NCBI GenBank assembly: GCA_028695945.1
Contig: JAQVIB010000119.1
Coordinates: forward strand, 1 to 6,558
Source: Lachnospiraceae bacterium
Lineage (GTDB): Bacteria > Bacillota > Clostridia > Lachnospirales > Anaerotignaceae
Reading direction: 5' to 3'
DNA length: 6,558 bases
Of the stretch, positions 5,754-6,558 are shown one piece after another. The position numbers and the translations under genes are program-made. Each line of letters starts with the position of its first letter. Positions within the stretch are counted from its first letter, which is position 1. The notes beneath the pieces are model-generated. The model was not told where the DNA came from, ran no database searches, and saw only the letters and a program-made list of their open reading frames with translations.

Positions 5754-6558
5754 TTGAACAAAACAATTTTCCATATTGATGTAAACAGTGCCTTTTTAAG
5801 CTGGAGTGCAACCTCTCTTATGAAAAAAGGAGAAACCCTTGATATTCGAACAGTACCCTCTGCCATTGGTGGCGATAGTAATTCTCGCCGTGGAATTATA
5901 TTAGCAAAAAGTATTCCTGCAAAAAAATTTAAAATTGAAACGGGCGAGCCAATTATGTCGGCTTTAAAAAAATGTCCGTCTTTAATTATTATGCAGCCAG
6001 ATTTTCACCTTTACAGCAGTTGTTCATGGCAGCTTTTTAGTCTACTTTCAAACTATTCAGACCGTTTGGAAATATTTAGTATAGACGAATGTTTTTTGGA
6101 TTATACAGGTATGGAGAAACTTTTTGGAGAACCTGAAGAAGCAGCATATAAAATAAAGGAACGTATAAAAACTGAACTCGGCTTTACAGTAAACATAGGA
6201 ATAGGCCCAAATAAACTATTGGCAAAAATGGCAGGCGAACTTGAAAAACCAGATAAGGTGATTTCAATCTACCACCATGAAATTAAAGAAAAACTTTGGC
6301 CACTGCCTGTTGGTGAGCTTTTTATGGTAGGAAGAAGAACTGCACCTAATCTTAATAGGCTTGGCATATACACTGTAGGTCAGCTTGCAAATTACGACTA
6401 TTCTATATTAGAGCGGGAATTTAAAAGCTATGCCCAAGTCCTTAAAAATTATGCCAACGGCATAGCAGATGATATTATAGCACCTTTTGGGCATAAACAT
6501 ATCTATAAAAGTATAAGTAATTCTACCACTACACCAAAGGATATGTTTAAAAAAGAAG
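5754..6558 (+). CDS. dinB: Y-family DNA polymerase (DinB/Pol IV-like), N-terminal 268 residues, cut by window edge
   Basis: An error-prone translesion DNA polymerase of the ImpB/MucB/SamB (Y) family. I translated 268 codons from a TTG start; the frame is open to the last base. Seen: the palm motif FHIDVNSAFLSW at 6-17, with metal ligand D9 and F14 at the steric-gate position; the finger segment GGDSNSRRGIILAKSIPAKKF at about 39-59; the catalytic pair IFSIDECFLDYT at 107-118 (D111, E112); GIGPNKLLAKMAGELEKPDKV at 149-169; and the helix-hairpin-helix thumb GELFMVGRRTAPNLNRLGI at 187-205. The little-finger domain begins at about 240 and is incomplete. All three catalytic acids are present, so the enzyme should be active. 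The IDVNSAF and AKSIPAKKF wording fits the Clostridia/Bacilli branch rather than E. coli DinB (VDMDCFF). The symbol dinB is a family-level assignment; a second Y-family gene such as a UvrX-like one is possible. Regulation is through the LexA box at 5709-5722. Confidence 0.92.
   Translation, partial: MNKTIFHIDVNSAFLSWSATSLMKKGETLDIRTVPSAIGGDSNSRRGIILAKSIPAKKFKIETGEPIMSALKKCPSLIIMQPDFHLYSSCSWQLFSLLSNYSDRLEIFSIDECFLDYTGMEKLFGEPEEAAYKIKERIKTELGFTVNIGIGPNKLLAKMAGELEKPDKVISIYHHEIKEKLWPLPVGELFMVGRRTAPNLNRLGIYTVGQLANYDYSILEREFKSYAQVLKNYANGIADDIIAPFGHKHIYKSISNSTTTPKDMFKKE

Noticed and set aside
1..6558. Search for CRISPR repeats, tRNA/rRNA, insertion-sequence ends, toxin-antitoxin pairs or phage genes
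   Set aside because: I found no regularly spaced repeats, cloverleaf-like segments, transposase motifs or terminal inverted repeats by eye. Coding content is fully explained by the seven genes listed.

Overview
The window is AT-rich with compact genes, strong GGAGG-type ribosome binding sites and intrinsic terminators. It reads like a low-GC Bacillota chromosome, most likely an anaerobic Clostridia member. The reasons are a DUF362 protein with two 4Fe-4S clusters, a small Cys-rich DUF1540 protein, an EF-G paralogue of the FusA2 type, and a DinR/LexA-type operator. The species cannot be named from the sequence alone.

Layout from left to right. At 1-1142 (minus) is a two-gene operon: a Cof-type HAD hydrolase followed by rarA, which is cut by the left edge. 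It has a near-perfect sigma-A promoter at 1172-1200. At 1279-3375 (minus) is a complete EF-G-like GTPase ending in a strong intrinsic terminator (1208-1259). The 293-bp gap at 3376-3668 holds the terminator of the next gene and the EF-G paralogue's leader. At 3669-4775 (minus) is the DUF362/ferredoxin protein, which diverges across 80 bp from the small DUF1540 gene at 4856-5038 (plus). A hairpin at 5058-5098 separates DUF1540 from a convergent cyclophilin gene (5109-5627, minus). The cyclophilin promoter is back to back with that of a Y-family DNA polymerase (dinB-like, plus, 5754 to the right edge). The polymerase promoter carries a LexA/DinR box exactly in its spacer.

The genes form at least five separate transcription units. 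Most are housekeeping or stress functions: fork maintenance (RarA), SOS-controlled translesion synthesis (DinB), protein folding (cyclophilin) and a translation-factor paralogue. I see no mobile element, CRISPR array, RNA gene, toxin-antitoxin pair or defence cassette, and no evidence of a new multi-gene system. The best leads are the SOS-type dinB promoter, whose probable first transcribed base starts an out-of-frame AUG; the substituted GTPase motifs of the EF-G paralogue; and the Cys/His-rich tail of the DUF362 protein.
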